Shown: one piece after another, positions 42,995 through 55,259 of the stretch
How positions within the stretch are numbered: the first letter of the stretch is position 1
Layout of the letters: every line of letters starts with the position of its first letter
Assembly (NCBI GenBank): GCA_016584305.1
Contig: JACEEZ010022590.1
Span: forward strand, 302,056-366,055
DNA: 64,000 nt
Reading direction: 5' to 3'
Source of the DNA: Chionoecetes opilio
Taxonomy: Eukaryota; Arthropoda; Malacostraca; Decapoda; Majidae
Notes under the pieces: model-generated
The model's input: only the letters and a program-made list of their open reading frames with translations
Database searches by the model: none
Told to the model about the DNA's origin: nothing
Made by a program: the position numbers and the translations under genes

Positions 42995-45436
42995 AAAACC
43001 ATTAAAAAATGGTTAAAACCATTCGAGAATTGAGAAATTATTCCCCAGATGTTCTCTGTAATCTCTTATTACAAGACAGCTATAACCTAAATCAAATATA
43101 CGTGACGGATAACATTGACGTACAAGTAAACATTTTTACGGAAAGTATTAACAAATGTCTAAATGCATGTGCACCTTTGCTCACCTAGGAGGTCAAGAGA
43201 CCCTCTGCACCTTGGATGAGTGAGGAGTTGAGAGAACTTATAAGGGAGAAAAATAACGTCAGAGGAAACCTGAAAATGGATAGAAATAACACTCAGTTAC
43301 AAGAAAATCATAAAAATTTAAAGAAACAAGTAAAAAGGTTACTCAATCATACAAAGACAAAGCACTACGATAAAGAATTTGAAGACAATAAAGGTAATAG
43401 TTCAGCTATTTGGAAACTATTGAGACAGTTAATCCCAAATTCTGAGAAAAAGTCATGTGATTCAATAGCAGAGGAGGGAGACGAAGCGAAGTCCCTTGCA
43501 GATAGTTTTAATGAATTTTTTGCCAACGTGGGGAAAGAAACATTCATAAAATCCCAGCAAAATGTATCAAAAGATCACCCCGTAAGTGCTGCAACAAACC
43601 AAGATATCACTAACCTGCCAAGTAATACTTTTAGACCACAACCCATTGACAATGACACAATTATACTAATAATTAAGTCTATGAAAAACAGCAACTCCTG
43701 TGGTTGTGATGGCATCCAATTACGGTTTTTGAAAGACTCTCTCCCGGTGGTAATCTCTTACATAACATGCATACTAAATACATCCATAGTGACTGGAACT
43801 TTCCCTAAACAGTGGAAGGAAGCCATTGTTGTCCCAATTTTAAAGTCTGGCGATGCTAACCAACCACAAAATCATCGACCTATATCTGTTACCCATTCTT
43901 TCAAAAATACTAGAGAAGGTTATAGCAAATCAGCTTACTAACTATCTAGAAGAGAACCATCTGTTGAGTAATACCCAACATGGTTTCAGAGCTCGATTAT
44001 CAACCGAAACGGCTCTTACAAAACTCTCTAATGTACTGTACGATAACATTGATAATAGGAAAATTTCACTTATTATTCTTTGTGATTTGTCAAAGGCTTT
44101 TGATAGTGTTAATCATGTATCCCTAATGAGTAAGCTATCGAAGATGAATATTGACAACTTCTGGTTTGAAAGTTATCTGCATAACAGAACACAACGTGTA
44201 CGAATGGGAAAAGCACTATCAGAAATCTTTGAAATTCCATATGGTGTGCCACAAGGGTCAGTACTCGGACCAATTTTATTTCTAATATTTGTTAATGATT
44301 TTTCACACTATATCTCTGACTGTCATGTACTCCAATATGCTGACGACACCCAGCTCATACATACCGGTACCATTGACAAACTTGATGAGCTCATCCTAAG
44401 GGGCGAAAACACACTGGCCCTAACTAAAAACTACTTCCATGCAAATGGTTTGATGTTGAACACTAAAAAGACCCAGTGTATGTTTGTGGGAAGCAGAAAG
44501 TATATCTCCGAAATACCACCCAACACCTGCTTAAGAGTTGACGGATGCGTGATTGTTCCAAGTAAATCATTAAAAAATCTTGGTATCCATTTCGATAATT
44601 ATTTGAATTTTGATAGCCACATAAATGAAATTAGAAGGAAAACTCTTGGTACGTTGATTTATGTAAACCGAATCAAAGAAAATTTGAACAAAAACGCACG
44701 ACTAATATCCATTCACTCTCTTGTCTTGAGCATCATTAACTACGGCATCAAAATATGGGGTGCCACTTATACAACTCACTTATATCAAGTTCAAAAGCTG
44801 CAAAACTTTGCTGCTAAAGTAGCGTTGGGCGGCGGAGCAAAGCGTGACCACGCCACACCGTTTTTGAGGCAGCTCGGGTGGCTAAAAATATATAATAAGT
44901 ACAAATATGAACTTGGTATAATGACCTACAACATCATTAACGGATATATCCCTGAACACCTAATGTCCTTGCCAACAGTAAGAGATATACGTTCTCTTCC
45001 TACCAGGCAACAACAACAATTGTATGTCCCTAAAACTAATACCAACATGGGAGAAAGGTCTGTGCTTGTGGCAGGACCAAAATTATGGAACACTCTCCCC
45101 ACAAACGTTAGGAATGCTAACACCTTATCCTCATTTAAAAAACAGTTGTTTAATCATCTTTTAAGTGAGCAATTTGACACATAGCACCTACTGAGTTGTG
45201 TTTTAACAAATAATATTTTAATTTATTGTTTTTTATTATGGAATTCTTTTATTAGTTTTAAAATTTTATCTTTCCCTTATTTTTTAATGACGAATCCCCT
45301 ATGGACGAATATCCTACATAGATTTAAGCCTATATAATATATTATATTCTTATGATATTGTTTTTATATGTTAACATGTAAAGAATAACCATTGTCAAAT
45401 GGAGAATAAATATCTGAATCTGAATCTAAGGTACTC
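42995..45436 (+). mobile_element. CR1/L2-like LINE with 11-bp target duplication
   Basis: TAGCCTGCCCT occurs at 42984-42994 and 45437-45447, bracketing the insertion. The 3' end is an AATAAATATCTGAATCTGAA tail rather than poly(A). The copy is 5' truncated, entering between endonuclease and RT. Confidence 0.93.
43010..45184 (+). pseudogene. LINE ORF2 (reverse transcriptase), one stop and one frameshift
   Basis: The frame runs from TIRELRNYSPDVLCNLL through a TAG at about 43187. It continues to the RT N-terminal motifs (SCGCDGIQLRFLKDS, WKEAIVVPILKSGD, NHRPIS). At about 43885 it shifts by one and continues as LPILSKILEKVIANQL. After that come HGFRARLSTETAL, LCDLSKAFDSVNH, GVPQGSVLGPILFLIF and the catalytic QYADDTQ. 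The C-terminus is intact (GPKLWNTLPTNVR, stop at 45184). The upstream endonuclease is absent. Apart from these two lesions it is well preserved. Confidence 0.93.
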
Positions 45437-45604
45437 TAGCCTGCCCTGGCGTCGGAGCCATGTTTATTTACAGTCGCAGGAACAGCTGACTGGTAGTGCA
45501 GGCAAACGATTGTGTGTGTGACGGCTTGCAGTCAAAAAATTGTTAGTTTTTAGAAAGTTGCTGTAAAAAATAGACGGAAAAGTGCTAGTGTGACGCCGCC
45601 TTTA

Positions 45605-46030
45605 AGGTCTAACCTCCCCCCCCCCTCCAGGGGTCGTGGGGAGTGACCTTACGGATAGCCTGGGATGCCCAGCTAGCGGGAGCCTATTCCTACACCCTAA
45701 AAGTAGTTTGCCTATCTGCTACACACCAACCCTACTCGGCTAATCGAGTCCCTTCATGGCAGACCGTAAACGGCCTTTCCTTCCGGGTTCAGTCTGTTGG
45801 TATAGGTATAGCAGAGAATCTATGCAAGTGAGCAGATGGAAGTTAGAGAGAAAGGAATGAAAGGAATGAACAGCTTGCGCTGTTTTAACGGGGTTAATAG
45901 GGTGGGAGTTACGGTGCGCGCACGTCCATCCCTTGTGCTGACCAGAGGCCAGCTAACGGTACAGCCGCACACCTACGTTCTCTCAAGTAGGCCTCGCACA
46001 GGGGCGCACAGCGACAGCCTCGGGGGTTAA
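45605..46030. other. Unassigned
   Basis: No recognisable gene or repeat boundary. Confidence 0.35.
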
Positions 46031-46339
46031 TGCTGGGGTCACACATTGGCGAATCGGCTGCGCGAATGGCCGCGAAGCCCAAAAATGGCCGCTTCTCCGT
46101 CCGTTACGATCAAAACGCCAGGAATTCGCCCACGCATTCGCTTGCCTTCTCCTAGGTTCGAGAGGGTGACGCGCGGTCTGGCGCGCCATCTCAGGGGGTT
46201 GCCAGACCGCGCGAAACTTTTGAAAATTTCAAAACTTTCGCCAGTCAGCCTCGGAGAATCGGGTTATGGCGAATTATCGCAGTTGATTCGCGGGAAGGTC
46301 GTACGTGATTCGCTCTCACCTGCGATAAAATAGCGTCCC

Positions 46340-46950
46340 TATTGCGTTCTATCGCCATAGGAACGCCAATAATGGCGATGTTGCGCGGGTGTATCTGGCA
46401 ACTGCGGGTACTAACGATGTGGCAACGACGCATCTTCACGCATGCGCAGCTCTCTCGCCCCTAAGTACGAGCGACGGGCGACGCTCTTTCATTCTCACCC
46501 AGCCACTGCGCTTCACGGACGTTCCCTCGCCACCTATACACACGGCCCCACCCCACCACCATGGTCAAAATACCCAAGAATGCGAAATAATATAACCACC
46601 ACAAGAGGGTTTCTTCAGGAGCCCTCAATTTTTAAACCTCAAACACACTTACAAAAACGTTAACTAGGTTATTTTACCAATAGTCAGTGTAATAAAAGTA
46701 TTTAAAAACTAAACCCCATGTTATTTCATTATCCATTAAAAACAAAAATACAGCCAGCGTTCCCTTAAAGCATAAAGTAGTTCATATTAAATTATGAACA
46801 GAACAGAACTATCAATACACTCACCTGTTAGCCAAAATGCCAAAGGCATCTCCACAATCGACGTGCCTGCTGATGTCTTGTAGTTAATATCCGCGCCCTG
46901 GTCTAGTCAGGTTTCGATTGGGGTATGGCTTCATCATCCAGTTTTGGGGG
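46340..46950. other. Unassigned
   Basis: No recognisable coding or repeat border. AT-rich after 46.6 kb. Confidence 0.3.
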
Positions 46951-46959
46951 GCCCCAGTT

Positions 46960-47740
46960 GCGGAGAAGAGAAAAGAGAAAGGCATCATCTCCCACGTTAG
47001 AAGTAGCCTTACAGGGTGGTGCAGTGGGGTTCAGGTAGGGTTTTGCATGAGAAGGTGGGCTTGAGTTTTCAAAAGGTCTGACAACTTAGACTGTGCAAAA
47101 GACACCCATCCGAACTCTGACCCCAAAGCTCCGACATCCATGAACATGAACTGTAGTTCTAATCAACCACAGCAAGCAGGACCATGAGAAGTACTATTGT
47201 AGTGGTAAATAGTGGACCCACTGAAGCTGGATTTAATGCGGATGTGCTCTTCCCATCTATAGCCCCCAGGGTATTGGGGAAATCCAACGCATCATGAAAC
47301 CCACGGGGCAACTTCCTTCCAGCCCCCGTGTGTCAGGCATCTGCATGACATCATCCAAGTGCTGCTACAAGGCTCGGCAGGTCTCAGGTCAAGTAGGAGA
47401 TGGTGTTGGGAGCAAACGGAAGGCATACCCGAGACTCTGGTATGAATTCCCGGGTCGCTAGGCAATCTGAGGATTATCGCAACACGTAGGCAGCTCAAGT
47501 AACCCCCAGAACGTTCTGATTCTCAATGTGGGGTGTACCGTTGACACCAATTTGATTGAAACAGGTCAGCATCCAGACGGGTGAAGTTTCTATAGAGTAG
47601 GGGGATCTTGTTTGCCAGTTCACGGCATGAGATTCCTTCATGATGCCCATGGGAGGCAACGACGGGTAGGTAGGGGCCTACCCATGACAATTCTGGCTTC
47701 CTTCTCTTCTTACGGTTTTTGAGGTGGCAACCAGAGCCTT
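46960..47740 (-). pseudogene. Decayed PIF/Harbinger (HARBI1-like) transposase
   Basis: Read on the minus strand in alternating frames. The segment order is GISCRELANKIPLLYRNFTR, then GNSYQSLGYAFRLLP and PETCRALVAAL. FPNTLGAIDGK then shifts to HIRIKSSFSGS, and FMFMDVGALGSEFG follows. GAIDGKHIxIK-xxxSGS and (F/Y)xxxDVGAxGxxSD are the signature blocks of the HARBI1-type DDE transposase, with the catalytic Asp in AIDGK. Several stops and shifts make it non-functional. It could have mobilised nonautonomous Harbinger-like elements such as the one at 4070-5703, though no TIR link was found. Confidence 0.7.
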
Positions 47741-47785
47741 ATGCCATGGTATTAGGGGCTCTTTGGAAATAAAGAAAAAGCTTTA

Positions 47786-49277
47786 AAGAAATTCGTTCAG
47801 ACCATTTATCATCATGAGTTAAGGCAATCAAATCATAGACATTAACGAGACTATCAACAATCGGTTGTTCACTTTTTGTATCCAGTCAGCCGTTTTAAAT
47901 AATCCGCAATCAAACCGCAAATTCCCCGAGTTTCCAAACACACTCAAGGTTGCAGACGCCATCTCAGGCTCGATGACGTAGCATCAGGGAGGCATCTTCC
48001 CCGCCGCTTGCATCCGAGGCACGTAAACACAGAGATAAATATAGTACTTGGAAAGATTTATGTGGTGTTTCTGAAGATTTTTTATTTGCTATATTGTTGG
48101 GGGGGGGGCCACATGCATGCATCCTTCTATGGGTTTGCAGCAAGATCAGCTCTTTGTGGCCTTTCGCATAAAAGTTTGCAACCCTCCCCCCTCGGAAAGT
48201 CGACTAGGTGGCGCTATGTAGGGTGCATACACGCATATTAGTGTGTTGGGCGAGCAGTTGTGTTGAGGACGGTGTTGTAGTGCACACAGCGGGTGAAAGA
48301 CCAGCGAGAATGTGCAGCGGGACTAGGTCGCCTACCCCCCCCGTGTGTAGGTTGGGGACGAAGGAGTGAGGTGAGCCAGTGCTAAAGGGTGTGTGGACAA
48401 GGGCGGCGCCCCCCCCCCCGTAATACAGTGAACTTAGGGCCAACCCCATTACCAGACAGGGGGGCCTGTTAGACATGGAAGCCAGGCGATGTGCCAGCCA
48501 GCGGTGGGTACCACCAGACTGTTGAGGCTTGCTCTTAACAAGACCCAGGTATAACAAAGGTAAACAGTTGTGTGACGTGGCGTGCCCTGCCGGTTGAGAG
48601 ACATGTGGTGGTGTGGCGTCACACGTTCTGCCTTCCGTCCGCATATTTTCCAACTCTCTTGCGGAGTTCAATGCTAGTAGTGGTTTACGAGTAATAACGT
48701 TTGACTGTAGACTCCAAAACTAACCATAGGAATTTCTCGAAAGTACCGTACATATGATGACCACACAACAATGGTGCTAACCGCCTTATTACCAATCCAT
48801 GCTTTTGGAGAATATGGCCAGGTCCTCCTGCTGAACTCAGGCTTGCTTAACACCGTTTCATCCACTCGTACTCGGGGCCCAGGACATATAGGATCCCATG
48901 ACAATCTGAGCGGTCGTTTTCCTCATAGCTAGTAATACGCGACCAGCGGTCAGTCTTCGGGTCCAGCTGAGCATCGTACTCTAAAATCTGTCACAGCGAC
49001 AGCTCACTGTCTGACACGAAGTACAAATCGTCATCATAACATTGCCCGACAGGTGTGTCACGGCACAGAGGGTCGCGGGAGTCCCTCCTGTTCTGACGGC
49101 TCAATACACAGTCGGCCGACCTGTGGGGAGGGAAGATTTGTTTTTCGCGCGCTTTCACAAGTCGTGTTTTTACGGAAATAAGGCTGGAGGAAATCAAAAT
49201 ATCTTGGTGGATAGGTGTTCTTGAAGTACATCAACAAATTCGCCCACAAAAAAAACTGGAGTCTGCGATACTTTAGC
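47786..49277. mobile_element. Second piggyBac-like copy, empty of mariner
   Basis: Aligns along its length with 739-3477 minus the mariner. Shared strings include CACTTTTTGTATCCAGTCAG, AATCCGCAATCAAA, GTGTGTTGGGCGAGCAGTTG and CTAACCATAGGA. The TIRs are degraded (TTCGTTCAGACC at about 47792; CTGGAGTCTGCGATACTTTA at about 49256). At about 48240 the mariner target is intact and unoccupied (CATATTAGTGTG). Small indels relative to the first copy are very frequent. Confidence 0.88.
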
Positions 49278-49859
49278 GAATCAGGGTCCTCCACAATTGT
49301 TCTCGGTAATAAATTAAGGCTACCCTCGATGGCAGCAAGCAGCTGAAGGGGTATTTGAGCACTGTACAGCCAGTAGTACGGTGACCCACTATATATACCA
49401 ACGCTGCCCCACCCAAAAACTACCCCGATGTCACGACAGTATCGCTAGACGAAACGAGGGCTAATCGCAAGATGCGAGATCATTGCAAACTCTATCGCCC
49501 TCTAAATGACAAACAATTGTAGTGGTACTTCGCTCGACCACACGGAAATCGCCATTTCACGCACGTTGGCTCACACGCCGCGAGGCACGTCGAATTTCCC
49601 CGAATATATTTGCGCTCATCTCCCGAGTGCGCGTCTCAGGGCCGAAATGAACGCGGGTCCCGTAGGTCGAGGGACATGGCGATGGGGCGCTCAAAATGGG
49701 ATTTCTGTTCCAGAGCCTAGACCTTGCCATCCCGGACCGGGAACCCGTGAAAGACGGCGCTTTTTTGTCTTCAGCCAGCCATTTCGCGCCCCAGACGCAT
49801 CGCCAATGTGTGACCACCAGACATCTTGAAAATGCTAGCCTCTCCATCAGACTGTGCGA

Positions 49860-50940
49860 GGCAGTAACAATTGAGACGGCGCCTGGTCGTGCGCTGCCTC
49901 TCGCTCCCTTGCTTCCTCTACATCGCTGCTCCTCGCTGTCAGATGACGACTTAACCGGACACAGAACACATATCTCTGCCAGCGGACGTGAAAGTCCCGA
50001 ACAGGCGGTCCGGAGGATTAAGGCGGTGAGGAAAAAGAATGAAAAGGGAAACTACAAGGATTACTCCCGTGTCCACGGAGCTGCCATTGGCGAGGAGACG
50101 CAGAAGCCGTCGGCCCCGCGTTCTGCGTCCGGCGGGCTGCTAGCCCCGACGCGCCGGCCCAGCCCAGGTGCCCCTTCCTCAGTCCGAGTATACGAGCATC
50201 CCTGCGCCACAACCTCCCCCCCCCCTCCCCCGAGACCTAGCGAAGAACCACGCCACTCCCCAGATCCCACCCGCCCCACGCGCCCCGGATACAACAGTAG
50301 TGCTCGCTGCCCCACATGTGCTCCCCTTACCCGCCCTTCTCCCTCACTCTCTTCACCCTCGGCCCACATGCCTCCCCCGGGCACTCTGCCCCTCTCCCCC
50401 CCTGTCCTTCCCCCCTTCTCCATTCCTCTTTCTCCTCCCTACCCGCTCCCCCCTCCCCCCTCACTTCTCCTCCTCCCCTCTACCCCCCCACCACCCCCCG
50501 ATCTCTTACTTCCACTCTGGCCCACCCCGTCCCCTGTCCTACTTCTTCCTCTTCCCCTTTCTCTCATCTTCCCTGGTTTCCCTTGTTATACCTTTCCCCC
50601 CGTCTAAGTCCTTGTCTCCCTTTTCGCCTCTGCTTCCGCCCTCTTTCTCTTTCTTTCTTTTTGCTCTCCTTAAGTATGGGACGCTCCTTTCCTTTGCCTC
50701 GTCTTTCTTTTTCCACCCCCCCCCTTCCCCACTTTCCATACTTCGTCGACATTCCCTCTTTGTCCCCCTCTCAGTTATACTCTTGCCACACCATGCCATG
50801 CCGCACCGCAGTCCCACTTGCGGAGTATCTCCTTCCTCTCTCTGGCACCTTTCTCCCCTCCCTCCTCTTCCCCCTCTGCCTCAACCTCCCCCCCTCACCT
50901 CGCCCCCCACATCCTTACTCTAATTACTAACTAGCTAGAT
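49860..50940. repeat. Pyrimidine-rich low-complexity tract
   Basis: From about 50205 to 50920 the + strand is almost entirely C and T, which keeps long Pro/Leu/Ser frames open on + and Glu/Lys/Gly frames on -. No domain is recognisable. A putative exon at about 49949-50026 (acceptor GCTGTCAG, donor GTGAGG) is possible but unsupported. Confidence 0.7.
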
Positions 50941-51164
50941 TACACTTAACGACGACACGCCAATTCTTATACCCCCCTTCCCGCTCATCACAATCCATGG
51001 ATTAACTCGCAACCACACTTGGCAGTCCTATCTTTGTTCTGCTTGCTGTATGCGCGTGGTTTGGGTTGTCCTTGGTTGCATAACGTTCCCCCGGTGTCCT
51101 GGGTTTCTTATATCTGTTTATCATGTGATAAGCAGCGATCGCAGAGCTGCATCTCTCTCTCTAT

Positions 51165-51672
51165 GTTCCGCTCCTCTCTCTCTCTCTCTCCCTCTCTCTC
51201 TCTCACGCTCTCTTCTTCTCTCTCTCTCTCTCTTCTCTTCTCTCTCTCGCTCGTCTCTCTCTCTCTCACACACACACAAACACACACCACACCCACACCA
51301 CACGCACACACGCCACACACACACATAACACAAAACATTTGCAAACTACCCAACTTTTTTTGTTTCTCTTCTCTCTCTCTCTCTATTCTCTTCGCTCTCT
51401 CCTTCTCTCTCTCTCTCTCTCTTCCTCCTCTCTCTATCTCTCTCTCTCTCTCTCCTCTCCTCTCTCTCTGCTGCTACAGATCAGATTTTAATTTTAACCA
51501 ACCTTTTTTTTTTCTCTCTCTCTCCTCTTCTCTCTTCTCTCTCTCTCTCTCTCTCTCTATCCACTCTCTCTTCTCTCTCTCACTCTATCTCCTCTCTCTC
51601 TCGCTCTCTCTCTCTCTCTACCTCTCCTCTCTCTCTCTTCTCTCTCTCTCTCTCTCTCTCTCTTCTTTTCTT
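51165..51672. repeat. (CT)n compound microsatellite
   Basis: CT tracts broken by CA-rich 51267-51335 and a unique island at 51476-51510. Confidence 0.95.
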
Positions 51673-51689
51673 CTTCTCCTCCAATGAAT

Positions 51690-52470
51690 CAAGTGTTGAC
51701 ATTTATAAGTGATATCAGAGAGAGATCAAAATGTATTTGTAGTTAACACAACATAAACACACATGGATATTCTTCATAATACACACCAACACCAATAGCC
51801 GCCACAGGCACGATGATCCTGCAAAGTGGCGCAACTACGATTACTGTAGTCGAGGTTAGGAGTCCTTTCCGGCCTTTATTTACCTGTGGTGACGACGGTG
51901 ACAATCAGCGTCCCTGGGGCGGCAGGGCAGTAGCGGCTTCACCGCGCTAACTTAGGTCTGCAACCTGTTCTTCCCCGACGGCCTCCCTTCTCCCTCCACC
52001 ACCCCCTGGACTCTGCATTGCGCCTCGTTGGATATCATGAGGGTGAGTACCGTTTCTTTATGTCTGAGTATCACACAAGGTAAAAGTAGTAGAAAGAACC
52101 AATTACAATCCACCCAATACAAAAAAAAAATAATACAAGCAAAGGATGTAGTTTAATGGATAGCAATAGATAGATAGTAATAGGGGATAGCATGATTGAG
52201 TGAGAGGCGTGTCCTGTCTATTGTTATCTGTCTGGTTGCGTAGGCAAGTTTAATGTAGTAGATAGCACCAACCGAATTTTTAGAAGGGAAAAAATTGCCA
52301 AGCAAATTTGTGAAGTACAATAGTAAGCACTAACCTTCAAACTGCGCCTCGTCGGGATAAGAGCTTGCTTGGTGAGTAACTGGTGTCTGTCTATTCAGTC
52401 TGTCACTGAGTATCAGTTACTGTATTGTAGTAGAGTCGTAGCAGTACCATTTAGAAATCCTACAGGTAAA
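51690..52470. other. Unassigned, possible 5' region
   Basis: Two short related segments (GCGCCTCGTTGGATATCATGAGG then GTGAGT at about 52025-52050; GCGCCTCGTCGGGATAAGAG then GTGAGT at about 52340-52375) look like duplicated donor sites. They could be alternative untranslated exons of the downstream transporter, but nothing proves this. Confidence 0.25.
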
Positions 52471-52479
52471 AAAGAAATA

Positions 52480-54140
52480 CAGCAATGGAAAAATATAAAC
52501 AGGAAGAGATGTTCCAGAGTTTACCAGTGAAAGGGATGAAAGAGTTAAAGACACTTATTAACTATGCATTATGAAGATGGACAGAATACGGATAGTAGAA
52601 TGTCTGGGCAGCGAGGCTCGGGAGAACGAGAAGGAGGGGGGAGTAAGCAGTAGTAAGTCAGAAGGCAGGAGCATGAAAAGAAACGGTTAGAAGTAGCAAG
52701 AGAAGCACATTGCGGCGGTGACTTAAAGATTGAAGACAGTCAGTCAGAGGAGGGGGAAATGGATGAGACGAAAGCTTGTGGTACCTAACCCTGTTTAGGA
52801 GATGCTTGTATGAGTGGATCCTCCCCAAACATGTGAGACATAGCCATACATGGCGGATAAGGCCCCATATAGAGAGCAAGCAATGGGAGGGAGAAAAAAA
52901 AATGGGACGCTAGGACGCCACAGGAACCACATAACTTCTTAGAAGCTGTTTTAGGCAATGAGATGAGATGTGACATTGCCAGATCCCCCGATTTTAGTAA
53001 AAAACAGTCCAAGAATGTTCATTGGGAAGCGGAGACAGTTGAGTGTCATTGAAGAGAGGGGATAGGTATTGGTAGATTTGTCGAGTAGATAGGTGAGAAA
53101 TAGTGTGTGAAGCATTGAACAAAACAAAGGTTTGCTGTGCCCAATCAGAAATTACAGAAAGATCAGAAGTTAGGCGCACTCGGTAGCTTAACTCGAGAAT
53201 CACTAGTCTCCTGTGAGTGGACGTCTACTAACGCCGGTGAAAAATGCAGGGATAGACAGAATCATCATTGTAGAGTGGATGGGCTGAGAGACTTCAGAGA
53301 CCATTAAGAATATATAAAGAGAGTGTGGTTGATAGGACAGAACCCTGAAGAAACACCAACTATGCTAGACGCGGAGAAGAACAATGGACCGTTACAGTTA
53401 GCTGCAATAAAACGGTTGAAAGGAAACTAAGATGAAGGTCCAGAGAGACGGTAGTAACCGAATGAGGGAGTTGGAAATTCAAGATTGGCAGACTATCAAA
53501 AGCTTTAGATATGTCAAGGGCAACAGCAAAAACAAAAAAAAAAAAAAAAAAAAAAAAAACAAAAAAAAAAAAAGGGTTTTGTTTTTTTCACCGAAACCCT
53601 AAAGGAGGATGACCAAGATTCAGCTAGGAAAGCTAGAAGATCGCTAGTAGATCGCACTGTACGGAAACGTAGACGATCAGATAGAAGATTGTGAGCAGAT
53701 GATAAATGCTTAAGAATCTTTCTTATTATGTATATATATTGTATTAGGATTCATTTACTAATTATTTATATGATTCCAAAGCTTTAGAAAGGCAGAAGCA
53801 AAGCTATAGGACGGTAGTTTGCAGGATTAGAACGGCACCCTTTTAGGAACAGGTTGAATGTGAGCAAAATTTCAGCAGGGAGGGTAATGTGGAAGGAGAT
53901 AGACAAAGACGGAAAAGTTTGACAGTAAGGTGCAAGCACAGAAGCCACAGTTTTTGAGAAAACAATAGGAGGGATCCGTCAGGACCGTAAGCCTCCGAGG
54001 AGTAGGTCAGAAAGGGCAAAGAAAACATCATTACCGAAGGATCTAATATCATGGCATAATATAGTAAGAGGGTGGCAGGAGAAGAGGAACAGGCCCTACA
54101 TCCACAGAGTGGAATTTCAGCCGAAGGTTGTGAGCAAGAG
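52480..54140 (-). mobile_element. Jockey-like LINE RT region, heavily frameshifted
   Basis: The minus strand reads, in successive frames, YGPDGSLLLFSQK and LTVKLFRLCLSPSTLPSLL at about 53.9-54.0 kb. SKAFD-like and SLPILNFQLP segments follow near 53.5 kb, then SDLSVISDWAQQTFVLFNAS and LPPPLTDCLQSLSHRRN-like sequence at about 52.7-53.2 kb. The SLPVSIF end is near 52.5 kb. This is the longest copy of the family also seen at 0.3, 9.9, 31.0 and 33.6 kb. A poly(A) run interrupts it at 53524-53573. Confidence 0.8.
53524..53573. repeat. Poly(A) run inside LINE
   Basis: Almost pure A for about 45 bp with single C interruptions, followed by GGGTTTTGTTTTTTT. Related copies (about 10.13 kb) have only AAAAG here, so this is a local expansion or an assembly artefact. 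Confidence 0.85.
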
Positions 54141-54288
54141 TTTAGCTGAGAAAAAGCTGACAGGTCTGTAAGTCTTAGTTATATTAAGTAGTTGTAGGTA
54201 AATATTAATATGTGAAAAAAATATCAGATTAAATAAGGTGGTGAACGGATTCAGGAGCATGAACAGAGGAAAGATAAACAGGAGGGAA

Positions 54289-54988
54289 CCAGGACCGGTA
54301 TTACAAACTAATCATAGCTATGATAGAAATGTATCATACTCTGAATATCATAAATTTTATCATACGCCATTTATCATAGTTGGATCTAGCCAATTTCTAT
54401 CTATAGGTGGTCTGCTAAAATAGCTCATTGTTTCTTTAAAAATGGTTAATAATCAGTAAATCATCATTTGCCACGTTTTATGGATGATACATCCCTTATG
54501 TTTAGAACATTGTTTAGGGCAGAGTGGACACAGAGTAATGTAGTAAGTCATCCCCGAAAATAAGACATATAGATGTTACCGTTGAGCAGTATCTGTGTAA
54601 ACACGGGAAGAGTTGCCAGATGGGAGTTTTCGATCTAAAAGCGTGGTACAAAGTGGTTGAGAACAATATGCCCCTCACACGCCTACTCGGTATCCTAATC
54701 AGTTGTGATTCACTCAGCTCACTCAACACATCCTATGTGGCGAATATTCCTTCACGAGGATGTTATTGTGTGCTCGCCCTGTTGAAAGCCTGGAAAGTTT
54801 ATCAGAGTCGCGGAGGTTTATCATAGTCGGCAGCTAGAAAATCGGTGAACACACTCTTAGCCTCCCGCGCGGTTTTGATAGTCCCCCACAATTGTATGAA
54901 TCCGCCAGCCAGTGTGCACAAAAAATGGGCCAGTTTGTCCAGCTTATGATAAACGTTCTTAACTATGTCTCTTGGTAATACGGTCCTG
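54289..54988. mobile_element. Nonautonomous TIR element, 700 bp
   Basis: The left end CCAGGACCGGTATTACAAA pairs with the complement of the right end (TTGGTAATACGGTCCTG). AAC flanks both sides. Interior words such as TATCATA are repeated. No ORF; superfamily unclear. Confidence 0.65.
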
Positions 54989-55259
54989 AACTTGAGGCAA
55001 AAACAAACCATACAAAATAAGTAAGACTACGTACGTGACAAAAACTACGTAGAGCCATGAAGTGACACAAAAGCAGCTGATGAAGCAAAAGCCCAATGGT
55101 TGTGTGTTTGAAAACCTATTAAATCTGGTCACGAGGCTGCTCGAAACAATATAAAACATTGTATCAAAGTTTTTAAATCTTCACGTTCCCCTTGTTAAAA
55201 TCAGAGGAAACCAAGGCAAACACCATTCATCTGTTGTACTCTCAGATAGCCCCCTCTGT

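Larger units (their letters stand above)
42367..45600. mobile_element. TIR element (GGCGGCGTCACACTAGCAC) carrying a LINE
   Basis: GGCGGCGTCACACTAGCACT at 42367 is matched by its complement at 45600, and the match runs about 30 bp with one indel. Without the LINE (42995-45436) the element is about 0.8 kb and non-coding, so it is a nonautonomous DNA transposon. A target duplication is not clear. Confidence 0.8.
46036..49815. mobile_element. Possible large TIR element (GGTCACACATTGGCGA ends)
   Basis: GGTCACACATTGGCGA at about 46036-46051 is matched by its complement at about 49800-49815. The next 40-60 bp are loosely complementary (GCGCGAATGGC against GCGCGAAATGGC). The interval contains a Harbinger-like transposase and a piggyBac-like copy, so this may be one composite element or two opposed relics. 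No target duplication was identified. Confidence 0.4.

Noticed and set aside
49696..50607. 303-codon Pro/Ser/Leu-rich frame
   Set aside because: Kept open by a C/T-rich tract. The N-terminal part overlaps a transposon end; no recognisable domain.
51019..51687. 222-codon Ser/Leu frame
   Set aside because: Product of the CT microsatellite.
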